Shown: piece by piece, positions 47,975 to 58,564 of the stretch
How the letters are laid out: each line of letters opens with the position of its first letter
Position numbering within the stretch: the first letter of the stretch is position 1
DNA from: Paraphoma chrysanthemicola
Taxonomy: Eukaryota; Ascomycota; Dothideomycetes; Pleosporales; Phaeosphaeriaceae
Assembly: GCA_020744225.1 (NCBI GenBank)
Contig: JAGMWG010000002.1
Span: 434,001-498,000 of the forward strand
Reading direction: 5' to 3'
DNA: 64,000 bases
Program-made: the position numbers and the translations under genes
Notes under the pieces: generated by a model
What the model saw: only the letters and a program-made list of their open reading frames with translations
What the model was told of the DNA's origin: nothing
The model's database searches: none

Positions 47975-48667
47975 TTGCACCCGTACACAGTAATCGATTA
48001 CGAAGCTGGAGTTTCACCTGATCTGGCGCAGCTGTGGCTCATTGGATGTGCGATCCATCCAGACGCAGATACCGACATGACCCTCACACCTGTGCTGGGT
48101 CGCTTCCTTGGCCCTACGCCGCATGATTGCCCGGCTCACGAGCGACGAGAATCACTAGCTTCACTAGGACTTGAAGGCTGCCTGCAAGTGCCGGCATCGC
48201 ATCCAATGCCAGAGCTCGCGATCGCGCTTGAGCAGCTCTTTGCGCTCCGCACGGACGATACTAGACTTGCCGGATCCCCAAACATCGTTCGAGTCCTTCT
48301 CTTTTTCTTCCGCATTGGTTTGAACATCACTGATTCATGGCGAATTGTCCATGGCGATGACCAACAACACGCACTCTCCAATTTGGCTGAAGATTTTCGG
48401 ATCCGTACAGCCGTATCCAGAGCCTTTCATCACACTATCGACAATCCCATGACCGAAATGTCGTTCCCGTTACGAGCCATCCTTAGTCGAGTAGACATCC
48501 GCAGCGTCGTCGATGAAATTTCAAATGGCTGGATCCCACGACTCTTGAACAGCGGTGAACCAGCAAAGTGTCTGCCTTACCAGATATACAAACACATCAT
48601 GCTGGCCGCACTCGATCCATTAGCTAAGCGAGCGTCCGCGGTTAAATTCAAAGAATGTCCGAGATGA
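47975..48667 (+). pseudogene. Middle fragment of a RING-family paralogue
   Basis: Open stretch with no good initiator (first ATG 48077). It contains WLIGCAIHPDADTD, which matches WLLKCAGHSDADVD in the intact gene at 49371-50783, and then IVRVLLFFFRIGLNITDSW against VVTVIRQFIQVAMNAVDVW. It ends at 48667 without a RING finger. Its N-terminal half appears as the next feature but on the opposite strand, so this locus looks like a rearranged, broken copy. It could also be an independent short gene. Confidence 0.55.
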
Positions 48668-49016
48668 ATACCCTACTCTTCAGCGATTCGGCGGGACCGA
48701 CAACGCCTTTCGCGCTAAAGACTCCAAGTTGCTCAATTACGATTTCAGCCAAGTCAAATGTGTCGAAATCTGCCAAGTGGTCTTCGACGATTTGACCCAG
48801 TGAAGTTGCGTTCCACACGACTAGTTCCGGGAACAGGTCAATGCCACCGCGGTGCAGCTCAAAGGCTGATGCAACGATTGTGCCGAGGAAGTCCAGCGTC
48901 CTGATGATGCGGAGGTAGTCCTTGAGCATTGTACCCTCAAACAGCGTGCTTTGGCTAGTGCAAATCTGCTTGAAGAGCTTGGTGAGCATGGGAATTGGGA
49001 CGCAGTCTGGAATCAT
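48648..49016 (-). pseudogene. N-terminal fragment of the same RING-family paralogue, inverted
   Basis: 122 codons from ATG 49016. PIPMLTKLFK and DFLGTIVASAFEL resemble PLPFLTAIFK and IFGNIVAAGLYAV at the N-terminus of the 49371-50783 protein. It stops at 48648, overlapping the last 20 bp of the plus-strand fragment. Together they read as one ancestral gene with an inverted segment. Alternatively a small divergent gene sharing a promoter with 49371. Confidence 0.5.
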
Positions 49017-49303
49017 CTTGCTCTGGTGTTGATCCGGTGGACTGCGGAATTAAGGGTGAATTACTCATGGAGAAGACTTACTAGAGATTAAATACCGGCG
49101 TTTGCGAAGTTGTGTGCAGGCGCTGTGAATTTCGACGCTGTGAACGGCTTTGGTCAACTTCATAAAGTGACAGCAGGTTTACAGAATTTTACCAATTGTA
49201 CGCCGTACAATGCAACTCTGCAGGACAGCATTTTGTGAGCACATGCACCGAGAGACCGCCCAGTCTCAACGCTTGTCTCAGGCCTTTGAGGGATATCATT
49301 CAC

Positions 49304-49310
49304 TATATAA
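49304..49310 (+). promoter_or_regulatory. TATA box candidate
   Basis: TATATAA, about 61 bp upstream of the ATG at 49371, within the 354-bp gap between the divergent fragment and this gene; nothing else is seen in that gap. Confidence 0.45.
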
Positions 49311-49370
49311 GCTCATAAGCACTCTTCCCTTAGGCAAATCCACAAGCTCCGACAGAAGCCAATTTACAAC

Positions 49371-50783
49371 ATGTCATCCAAATGCGAAAAGCGCGCATAT
49401 ATGCATCTACGACCCGTCCCGCTTCCCTTCCTCACAGCTATCTTCAAGACACATATTTTAGATTACGCGAGCACTTACCACTACATCTTCGGCAACATAG
49501 TAGCGGCTGGACTATACGCTGTCCGTTGCATCAACTCGGAAGATCTAATGACTACTCGAGCAGAGAGTCTGGCGCATGCCAAGCACCTGTTCGCACAAGA
49601 TGTCTTCTTCAGCGGAGCGTCCGCGCAAGTAAAGAAAGACCTCTTCAGCATTCCTCTGGACTCATTCTTTGACACGTGCATCCAGGAACTTACTGGCAAG
49701 GGACTACATCTGGGAAAGTCCGAAGAAACAGAGGCGGACATTGAGGTCTGTGAGGAGCTTGTTGGAGATTGGTTGCTGAAATGCGCAGGTCATTCCGACG
49801 CCGACGTGGATGGATCGCTAAAGCCATTGCTGAACCGGTACGATTTTAGCTTAGAACATCGCCGTTCTTTGTGCCGAAAATTGGCTACCAACTACATGTC
49901 GCAGGAACTTTCGCCATACTTTTTCCCAAACATGAGAAACATCTTGCGTAGTGTGGCAATACGACTGCTCTTCGCTCAACAGCCGCAGCTCACGTGGAAG
50001 GATGTCGTCACAGTTATCCGCCAGTTTATTCAGGTCGCCATGAACGCTGTCGATGTTTGGCATCTTCATGAATGCACGAACCCGGAATTTCAAGATCGTC
50101 GCAAGGCTATTCTAGCCGAAGGTAGCTCAACGATGGAATGGGCATGGGTAAACATGCTTGCCGCACCATTCTCTGGCATATCTGAAGGTGCCAAAGATGT
50201 ACTAGAAGGATCCAACATTGTCGAGAACATCCGATACGTCCTGCAAGATGTGGTGAAGAACCACGTCCGAGCTGGAGTCGAGCCAAGACATTTACACTAC
50301 GTTTTGTACGCTCAGATAGTATCAGCAGCAGCGGAGGAGCGAGTCTGGGGATCTTTGGATGAAGTCGTAGCTGCCATTAAAAAAGAGTTCGAAATGGTCG
50401 CCTCGAGCATTCCGGAGTTCTACCGACCTAAAGGTGCGAGGAACGAGATAACTGCGGAGCTTGAGGCAGGACTGTACCGGAATTACAATCTACGCGCGGA
50501 AGAAGACGTGCCCATTGAGCCTGTTGGTCCACGGATCGATTCCCTCCAGTATGGTAAGGTTACAAAGGTTGATAACAATGAGATATGTACAGTCTGCTTG
50601 CGTGGCCTCAAGGAGCCAGGAGAAGTCGTGAGGCTCAATGCATGGGGTCATCTTATTCACTTGGAATGGCTGGATGCCTTGATAAATCATGTGACTCCTG
50701 GCAACGATAGCGTCCACTGCCCCAATTGCAGGGCTCGGCTGTGTGATGTGCGAGATTACAAGGCCGCGTTGGCTCATGAATGA
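49371..50783 (+). CDS. RING-like protein with missing metal ligands
   Basis: Intronless, 470 residues. Residues 1-400 are helical-looking with no named domain. The C-terminus (406-453) is laid out as a RING finger: CTVC, then a GH-x2-H core, then HCPNC. Two ligands expected to be Cys are Trp or Ala: AWGH instead of CGH (about 424-425) and LEW instead of xxC (433). So one zinc site is probably lost. The paralogue at 57065-58564 keeps an intact finger. By family RING proteins are E3 ubiquitin ligases; this copy may have lost that activity or serve as a scaffold. Adjacent to a broken relative at 48-49 kb. Confidence 0.75.
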   Translation: MSSKCEKRAYMHLRPVPLPFLTAIFKTHILDYASTYHYIFGNIVAAGLYAVRCINSEDLMTTRAESLAHAKHLFAQDVFFSGASAQVKKDLFSIPLDSFFDTCIQELTGKGLHLGKSEETEADIEVCEELVGDWLLKCAGHSDADVDGSLKPLLNRYDFSLEHRRSLCRKLATNYMSQELSPYFFPNMRNILRSVAIRLLFAQQPQLTWKDVVTVIRQFIQVAMNAVDVWHLHECTNPEFQDRRKAILAEGSSTMEWAWVNMLAAPFSGISEGAKDVLEGSNIVENIRYVLQDVVKNHVRAGVEPRHLHYVLYAQIVSAAAEERVWGSLDEVVAAIKKEFEMVASSIPEFYRPKGARNEITAELEAGLYRNYNLRAEEDVPIEPVGPRIDSLQYGKVTKVDNNEICTVCLRGLKEPGEVVRLNAWGHLIHLEWLDALINHVTPGNDSVHCPNCRARLCDVRDYKAALAHE

Positions 50784-51046
50784 GCTAAACGGCATAGTAT
50801 GAGTACCGGAATGCGTAGGAATTACGTGTAGCTTCCAGGACGACGCAGGCGTGTGGAGTCTTCTCGGTGAAGAGAAATACATAAATCGAGTCGCGTGTTT
50901 CGACGCTCGGCGCAACTGCACTAAGCCCAAATAGGAAAGGTACTACAATAGCAAAACCCGAGCGCTCTTCGTTGGCAGTCAGCTCGAAGACAAAGGTATT
51001 GAGTATTACGTGTTTGCGATTCAAAGTATAAAGGACACTATTCAAA

Positions 51047-51556
51047 TCAGACTTCACGAATCCTTGTTCCAAGCTTCCCCATCCCTCCACCCCTTATTTG
51101 TTGTTTCCCAAACCCCACCTCGTTCACTTGCCTCATCAAATCCTCCGGCGTGCTCTTCCCTGGTACAAACACTAATCCCGCGTCCGGGGCTTGACTTGCA
51201 GTGCCAATGAAGTTCCCATCACTGTCTTTGACGTAGTGCTTCAAGTAGAATTCGCGCGTCATCTCGCGGGACTTGACTGTCTGCGTGATTCCTCCCGTCT
51301 TCCGAGAGAAGGGGTTCATGTCGTGGAAGCTCTTATTGTGCATGCGCGAGATCATTGGGACAGATATTGTTTCGGATGGGTCGCCAGTGACAAGAGATAA
51401 CATGTTCTCGTGGACAGAGGCGACAATGGAGTCGTACGTTGGAGGGTTTGCAGTATCCGGTGTATAAGTAGGAGGCGCATCTTGGTCCTGTGAAATGCGA
51501 CTACCCTCAGCTCGGGATTCCTCTGCTTTTGAGTTGTATGGCGCTGTCTTCGACAT
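51047..51556 (-). CDS. Small protein with two PPxY motifs
   Basis: 169 residues from ATG 51556 (MSKTAPYNSKAEE); the frame is open further upstream but without ATG. Two PPxY motifs (PPTYTPD and PPTYDS) lie close together at about residues 28-43, the ligand type bound by WW domains of Rsp5/NEDD4 E3 ligases. The rest (MISRMHNKSFHDMNPFSR, FYLKHYVKDSDGNFIG, GLVFVPGK) belongs to no family I recognise. Soluble, no signal or membrane segment. A ubiquitin-ligase adaptor or substrate is a reasonable guess only. Confidence 0.6.
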   Translation of the reverse strand: MSKTAPYNSKAEESRAEGSRISQDQDAPPTYTPDTANPPTYDSIVASVHENMLSLVTGDPSETISVPMISRMHNKSFHDMNPFSRKTGGITQTVKSREMTREFYLKHYVKDSDGNFIGTASQAPDAGLVFVPGKSTPEDLMRQVNEVGFGKQQIRGGGMGKLGTRIREV

Positions 51557-52393
51557 ATTGTAGATGATAGAAGCAATGATAGTTGTTGAAATGCAAGTTT
51601 GTGGTGAATGATTCCTGTCTGGGACTGTGCATCCTGATATAGATGCTAATCGTGTACAGAATACTGGATAGAACGGCACACTACGTACTCAGCCCTGCGG
51701 CTTTGTTCATTATCCTGTGCTAAATCTTCGCCTCCGACTACTGCGCAAGTGAAGCCGCCTAGACGTCATGACGGTGATTAGGCACACACCTTTAGCGCCG
51801 AAGAAGTGCCGCTGTCCTGTACGCTATTGCGAAATGTACCATCATACCTGGCGTGGACCTTTCTCGACGGAAGAAGAGCAAGGCTTTTTGGTCGCGGTTT
51901 TACATCGTTATGTCGACTCGTCTGCCCATGTGGAGAAGTGTGGGTACGCCGTTTTGGGACAAGATGGCAAAGCGAGATCTGCACGATAGCTAAAACAGAT
52001 TAGCGCTGGCGATCAATGCGCCGACGATCGTCCGCCTTCCTGGAATCTGGGGGAGATGTACATCCTGGGGCGGAGTCGTGGCTGCGCAAAACTATGCTGT
52101 AGTGTTGAAGAGATGCGCGGCATTGTCCGCTGAGAAGCAGTCAGCCGCGTGTGCAAGGAAAAAGACGACAAACAACAATTTGCAGGATGCGTGGCGGCCC
52201 AAGATGCAGAAGCAGCAGCGGCGCTAGAAAGTTTAGCACCGATGAGCCCAGCCAGCAATGGCCAGCCGCATGCAACCACCGCTGGCCTAAGACACGTCGT
52301 GTGAAAGGATGTCGCATCCCCGCTGCACACCAACACGCTCTCGGGAATGACCGGTTATGACAGCGTGCTCTCTCGATCCTCACGCTGCCGAGC
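51557..52393. other. Intergenic, divergent promoter
   Basis: About 0.84 kb between the PPxY gene (-) and the histidine kinase gene (+). Open stretches on either strand lack support. Confidence 0.5.
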
Positions 52394-55300
52394 ATGAGCG
52401 CCCTCGACGGGCTCGTGACACCCGAGCAGCAGTACCACCAGAATCTCGGCCATGACCACGCAACGCGCACGATACGAACCATACCCCAACTGCGCCGCGA
52501 GTCCTCGCGAGAGGAGCTGGCAGCAGTACAGCTACTCGACGCGCTCGACATTGACGAACGCCCTTCCTTCGCTATACACGCAGAGACGGCATACAAAGGA
52601 GACGCTGGCGCGCCCCTCGAATTGGTCTACTGCAATGCAGCATTTTCCAATGTTGACGGCCTTCTGGCGAGAATTACTGGGCAGAGTGATGGGTCTAGTC
52701 TGTTCATGGAGCATGGGACTGCGCACATGGCCTTCAGAAAGTGGCTGCGGGGTGTCGCAGACCCAAGTGACTTTTCTCGCCGGGGAAATGCATACATCTT
52801 CGATGAGACTATCTGGACTACAACAACCATCGAAGACTACAAGATTGTGAGCGGGTTGTATGGCTCGCTGCTTTGGCCGGATCCTCCGCGCAGTAAGCAG
52901 TTTGAGGATCTCCTCGGGCCACCCAAGAACATGCCAGTTCAGGGAAGAGCTCCTGCTCTTCCGCCCCTGCACTTATCAGTGGAGATATCCGGGCAAAATG
53001 GCTGTGCGTCACCGGAGTCAATAGACCACGGTTCTTTCGACTTGACCTCGCTCAATCCCCCGCCACGGCTTCTGAGCAAGCACGTCGCACACTTGCGTGG
53101 GGTGGATTGGGCGAGAACGACTCTCGGTGCCATGGCCACGTGGTCACCAGAATTGCGCGTTGCTGTGAACATGTGTTTGAACGACATCAATCCCTGTGTG
53201 CTTTTCTGGGGCGACAACGTCATCATGATCTACAATGAGGCTTATGTCCAATTGATTGGGATCATGCATCCCGAGGCCATGGGCAAGAGTGCTCGCGAAA
53301 TAGCGAGCGATTACTGGCCTACTTTCCAGCCTTTGATCGATCACATCAATGCAACTGGACAGGCTGTCTGCGACAACGAGGTGCCGATTTCTATCGACAG
53401 GCTAGGCTTCCTCGAGGAAACGTACTGGTCGTTTCAATTCATACCTGTTCTGAACCACGAAGGCCGTATCGCCGGCTATTACCATCCTCTGATTGAGTCT
53501 ACAGAGTAGGTGAAACTTCTCTGGGCCATGGCGCTGTACTGATTGTGATAGAACCCAATTGCTCAAACGCCGTGTCTCAGGGCTTGTAGATTTAGGTAGC
53601 CAGACAGCCAAGGCTACTACGTTGCAGTCATTTTGGAACATTGCCCAGCATACCCTCACGCTCCACGATAAAGATGTTCCAATTGCGCTGCTGTATTCTG
53701 CAGACGTCCAGCCCTACTCGGAGGCTGGCTCTATATCATCGCCTGGTAGCATCACTACAATCGAAGCATACAAGCTCAAAGGCACCATAGGGGTTACTCC
53801 GGGGCACTCAATGGCACCACAGTCGATAAATATTCAGTGCGAGGGACCTGCTCTACAGCCATTTCTTGCTCAGGCAGCAAAGTCGAAAAAAGCGACCGTC
53901 GTCCGTCTCGAGGAACTCGGGTTGACCGAGTCCGAATTGACGGAGATTGAGTGGAAGGGGTACGGGGAGCCTTGTCGCACCATCATCATATGTCCTCTTC
54001 TACCCACCACCGGGGAACAGGTGGAAGGATTTTTCATCCTGGGCACAAACCCCCGTCGACCTTTTGACGCTAACTACCAGCAATTTGTACATGTTATGCT
54101 GCGATTGTTAGCAACGTCTTGGGCATCCGTTGTCTTATTTGAAGAAGAGGTTCGACAAAAGGAAAAAGCCATCGGCCGTGCCGCTGAATTACAGGAACAG
54201 TTGCTTGCCGAGATCCAGATGAAAGAGAAGAAGTTTCAGAGGTTCGCTGAGCGATCGGACGTGGGCATTTTCATATTGGACGCAATGGGTCAGTACACAT
54301 ACCGTAATCAACGTTGGTATGAGTTATTCGAGATCGCTGTGGAGAGTGGCGATGTTATGAGCGCCTGGTCGAATATCGCCTTTCCCGACGATCTGGCTCG
54401 CTGCGAAGCGTTATTCGGCAGACTGGTGATGCATAAAGAGCCCGTGTGCTTCGAGTTGAAGACGAAGATGTCTTGGCAGCCACCAGCCGAACTCTCGTCA
54501 CCCGAGACTGAAGCTGCGGAGCGCTTCAAGTGGATACTGTGCTCCGCTTACCCGGAGCTCGGCCTGAACGGTGAGCTGGTTGAAATCGTTGGAAACGTTA
54601 CCGACATCTCTCAGCAGAAGTGGGCAGAAGACGTCCAGAAAACAAGGACGGAGAGCGCTATCGAGAGCAAGCAGCACCTGGAACACTTCATCGACACCAC
54701 ATCACACGAAATGAGGAACCCTCTCTCCGCCATCATGCAATCAGCTGATGGTATCTTATCATCATACGCACCAGAAGGTGACACGCATCGGTCACCACAT
54801 TCTTGGACGTCTTTCTTGGACCAGACGCTTGACGCAGCACAAACTATTGCTCAGTGCGCTCAACATATGCGCCATGTATGATGACCAATTTCTACTTGTC
54901 GGGACAATCGTACTGATTTTTTTAGATCGTAGACGACATTTTGACGATATCAAAGTTAGACTCCGGGCTGCTTGTGATTACACCAATCGATGCCCAGCCT
55001 GAGGATGTTGCGCGACATGCCGTGAAGATGTTCGATGCCGAAGCAAAGGCTGCAGGGGTCGACTTATCATTCGTCGTTGATAAGTCGTATCGTGAAATGG
55101 AAGTCAACTGGGTGTCACTAGATCCCACCAGGATTTTGCAGGTGAGCACTGCCTTCTATTTCTTCTTCTATTCGAGCGCTCGGATGATTGGCTCGATCGC
55201 TGTAGATTTTAGTTGTCACGATACCGAGATCTTACGTGGCTTCGCTCAACACAATAATCAGAAACGCTGTCGCTGCTCGTACTGACATGTCAGGTACTCA

Positions 55301-56577
55301 TCAATCTGCTCACCAATGCTATCAAATTCACCCGGCTCGAACCCACTCGCCAGGTTACTGTACTCCTCTCCGCCAACCGCGAAATACCGACGTCCACAAA
55401 GGGTGGCATCCAATTTATCGAAGAGAAACTGGCTGAAAACGATCAGCACCTTGAAGACGACTGGAAATTGGATCAAGACCTGTTCTACCTCCAGTTCACT
55501 GTCACTGATACTGGCCGCGGACTGTCAGAGGATGAAAGAGGTTCACTTTTCACTCGTTTCTCGCAGGCATCACCACGCACGCATATACACTACGGTGGTT
55601 CGGGCCTTGGTCTGTTCATCTCACGACGGCTTACTGAGCTGCAAGGTGGTGCTATTGGCCTGGCTAGTGAGTCAAACAAGGGCAGCGCATTTTCATTCTT
55701 TGTCAAGACCAGGCGGACTAGGCCTGCAATGATCCGTAGAGGTAGTGTACCGAGGATTTTGCCCGAGGATATCAGACATCGACCTGGGACTCCACTTCTC
55801 CAGATGTCGCGTCCATCGGCACCGGTCCGCATGGCCAGTCACCGCACGGACGATGGCAAATGGAGCACACCTCCAAGTCCTCGACTGCTGCGACAACACC
55901 CCTTACATCGGCGGTCATCATCTTTCCTGCAGTCAGAAAGTCCATCAGAAGCCTTGGAAACACCACCGCTCGAGTTGCCACAGCCCGAGCAGCCAGATAG
56001 CCCTGCAACCTTACATGTCCTTGTAGTCGAGGACAATCTGGTGAACCAAAGAGTCCTTGCAAAGCAGCTGCGCAATCTCGGCTGCGTTGTTAGCGTTGCG
56101 AACCACGGCCGCGAGGCTATCGACTTCCTCGAAAAGACTGTTCATTGGAACCACGACCATCCAACCTCCTACCCTACATCTCGACGCTCATCGTATCACA
56201 TCCCATGTACAGAACCACCTCCTCATTCGCACTCTGCCGAGGCAGACGACCCCATCGAACTCAGCATCATACTCATGGATTGGGAAATGCCCATCATGAA
56301 CGGCCTCGAAGCAGTTGCCAAGATCCGCCAACTCGAAGCAGACGGCTACCTGCGCAGGAAATTGCCCGTCATTGGCGTTACCGCGAATGTGAGACCGCAA
56401 CAGATTGAAAGGGCCATAGCGGTGGGCATGGACGATGTTGTGGGAAAACCGTTTCGTGTTCCGGAGCTATTAGATAGAATGAGGGGCATTGTGCAAAAAA
56501 TGGTAGATGAGTCGCGCGACGGATACTCTGGTGCTGATGCGAAGAAGGTTGTATGTAGTGAGAAGATGGAGTTTTAG
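52394..56577 (+). CDS. Hybrid histidine kinase (PAS, HisKA, HATPase, receiver)
   Basis: Exons 52394-53505, 53552-54875, 54926-55141 and 55294-56577, 1311 residues. Order: N-terminal region of about 230 residues without named domain; a PAS-like sensor (about 235-370; NPCVLFWGDNVIMIYNEAY); a GAF-like stretch (about 390-590); a second PAS (about 610-735; FAERSDVGIFILDAMG); HisKA with His756 in TSHEMRNPLSAI; HATPase with N box LLTNAIKFT, G1 DTGRG, and G2 GSGLGL; a disordered linker; and a receiver with VVEDN, phospho-acceptor Asp1213 in LMDWEMP and Lys1269 in VGKPF. No transmembrane segment, so probably cytosolic. By family it phosphorylates itself, passes phosphate to the receiver and on to an Ypd1-type carrier. 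Stimulus unknown. Confidence 0.93.
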
Positions 56578-56639
56578 CGGTAGATGATCTTTGTAAATTC
56601 ATATGAGATCAAATATGGACGTCAAACATGTCCTGCCGA

Positions 56640-56947
56640 GGGTCACTGCATGCGCGTTACCGCCCAATGGGCGTGTGAGTTGAGTGGAGTTCGTCGAACA
56701 GCCTGTTGTGTCGTGGACGTTTGTTGGGAATAATAGAAGTGTGAAGAGCCAATTGATGTATGAGCGCGAAGATATTGTACAGTCCATCAAGATGATGGGA
56801 AGCGGGCTCTTTCCTCGTCCTGGTGCTCTAGTCACAACGAACGTCCTCAATTTGGAGGACTGGGACGCCGCGCTTACCGAAGCGGCGCAGTGGACTGGAA
56901 TCGGGAAACGAGTCGTGTTCACACCGCAAGTCTACTCCTCGCTGTAA
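56640..56947 (+). pseudogene. C-terminal remnant of a medium-chain dehydrogenase
   Basis: An open stretch (56684-56947) without ATG at its start encodes PVVSWTFVGNNRSVKSQLMY, then SGLFPRPGALVTTNVLNLED and GKRVVFTP, the order seen at the end of zinc/medium-chain alcohol dehydrogenase-like proteins. The N-terminal catalytic and most of the Rossmann part are absent, and in-frame stops lie just upstream. Likely a relic; family assignment is from pattern only. Confidence 0.4.
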
Positions 56948-57064
56948 AACCGGGTGCGTATCGAGCTACGTTTACTCTTCCTTCTGAACTCTGGTAAGAC
57001 AGCATATGATCGAAGAAATTCAACCCCATTTCCTCTACTTGACTTTTCCCCCTCTTCTTGCCGC

Positions 57065-58564
57065 TCAGTCGTCAGTCATAACCACATCTCCATCCTTGTC
57101 CTGAAGATCCGAGCCCTCATCTTCCCGAACGCTCGCGGAGACCACGTTTCCAGGATCCGGCGTCGAGGTAACGGACAATAGAAACTCATCCTTCAGGCGC
57201 TTTGCTCTCCGTGGCGCAATCTCTTCTCGACAATTCGGACAGCGATTTGAAAACTCCGAGATGCCGTTGATCAATGTATGCAAGCAGCCATAATGTAAGC
57301 AATGTCCACATCGCAATTTTAGCGGAACTTTAGCGCGAGTCGTCACGCTCACGTCCAAACTATCCCGGCAGATGGAGCAATCCGGCTCGGAAAGATCGGA
57401 GGCCATGTACACGGCTTTGGCTATGTTTTCGACATGTAGGTCTGGACCGGCGGGCTCGAAACAGACATCCGGCAAGTCGTCGTACACAATATCCTCATCC
57501 CCGTCCTCATCATCGCCATCGTAGAATCCTTCCAGCAAATCGATGAAGTCGTTAGAAGTCCATCCCGGGAAAGGAAGCGCTGTTGGGTCAACGAAGTCCT
57601 TCAGTTCATGAGAATCGAGATTTTTTTTGACAAAAGCCACGCATGCTTCACTGTGTAGGGTAGCAGTCTGGAGCAGTCCTTGCACAAACTTGTGGAAAAG
57701 TCGCCAGGTTGTCTCGAAGATTGGGTAGTCTGCCGGATGTGTTCCAATTTGGGCTATGTCTTGTAGTATGACATGAATTGTCCCGGGAAGATCGATGTGG
57801 GCGAGCTGTTGACGGACGGTCAACGGGATAGGCGATAGAGGGTTCGATACTGCGATCCGATGTTGTCTTACGAGAGTGGCAATAGCAGCGTCTAGTTTTC
57901 CTTGCGTAAAAAAGTCGTCCAAGTTGCGTTGAATGTAATTCCCTGTAGTAAGCACGAGTGGCGTGAAATACTCGACGACATTGTCGATGGCTTCTTGGTC
58001 TATGTCCAAGCCATTGATGACGCGGTGCATGTCCGGGAGGACGTTTTGTCCCCAGCGTGAACGAAATTCAATTGGTCCCGCCTTGGTTGTTGGAGCATCA
58101 ATGCACTTCGGCTGCTTTGTAACGAGTTCGGTGACCCAATTTGTCATCGAGGGTAGCTTGCGCAATTCTTCGAAAACCATGATATCGGCTCGGCGGCAAG
58201 GTAGACCAAAGTAAGCGTCTTCCTCCACCCAGAGCCATTCATAATCTTCCTCCTTGAAAGTCTCGCCACGGTGCGCTTTCAGAAGACGTAGCTGGTCTTC
58301 CCAAACTTCTACGAAGGGTGGAAATCTGAAGCTCTGGGGCCATGAATGGTTGTTCATGGACACTATTGACGCTTTACTCCATTCTAAGAAAGCTTCTCGC
58401 TCCATAATTGAGATGGGCAGATAATGGCCATGAAATGGCGGCTCTTCAAGGAGTCGATGTGGGAGCATTGAACAGTACATCTCCAGGAATTTGACAGTCG
58501 CCTCGTGCCGACCGGATAGAGCGAGGGCGCATCTTTGTAGCAGCGAATGACCATTAACCGACAT
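57065..58564 (-). CDS. RING-finger protein, likely E3 ubiquitin ligase
   Basis: 499 residues from ATG 58564 (MSVNGHSLLQRC), intronless; the frame is open about 120 nt further upstream, so a longer or spliced start is possible. Residues 1-395 have no named domain. The RING (396-445) is intact: CSIC, CGHCLH, GC, CPNC, i.e. C-x2-C, C-x-H, H-x2-C and C-x2-C ligands present. The tail is acidic (DEGSDLQDKDGD). The layout matches the degenerate protein at 49371-50783 and the broken locus at 48-49 kb, so the three appear to be a small family. Cytosolic or nuclear; target unknown. Confidence 0.72.
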   Translation of the reverse strand: MSVNGHSLLQRCALALSGRHEATVKFLEMYCSMLPHRLLEEPPFHGHYLPISIMEREAFLEWSKASIVSMNNHSWPQSFRFPPFVEVWEDQLRLLKAHRGETFKEEDYEWLWVEEDAYFGLPCRRADIMVFEELRKLPSMTNWVTELVTKQPKCIDAPTTKAGPIEFRSRWGQNVLPDMHRVINGLDIDQEAIDNVVEYFTPLVLTTGNYIQRNLDDFFTQGKLDAAIATLVRQHRIAVSNPLSPIPLTVRQQLAHIDLPGTIHVILQDIAQIGTHPADYPIFETTWRLFHKFVQGLLQTATLHSEACVAFVKKNLDSHELKDFVDPTALPFPGWTSNDFIDLLEGFYDGDDEDGDEDIVYDDLPDVCFEPAGPDLHVENIAKAVYMASDLSEPDCSICRDSLDVSVTTRAKVPLKLRCGHCLHYGCLHTLINGISEFSNRCPNCREEIAPRRAKRLKDEFLLSVTSTPDPGNVVSASVREDEGSDLQDKDGDVVMTDD

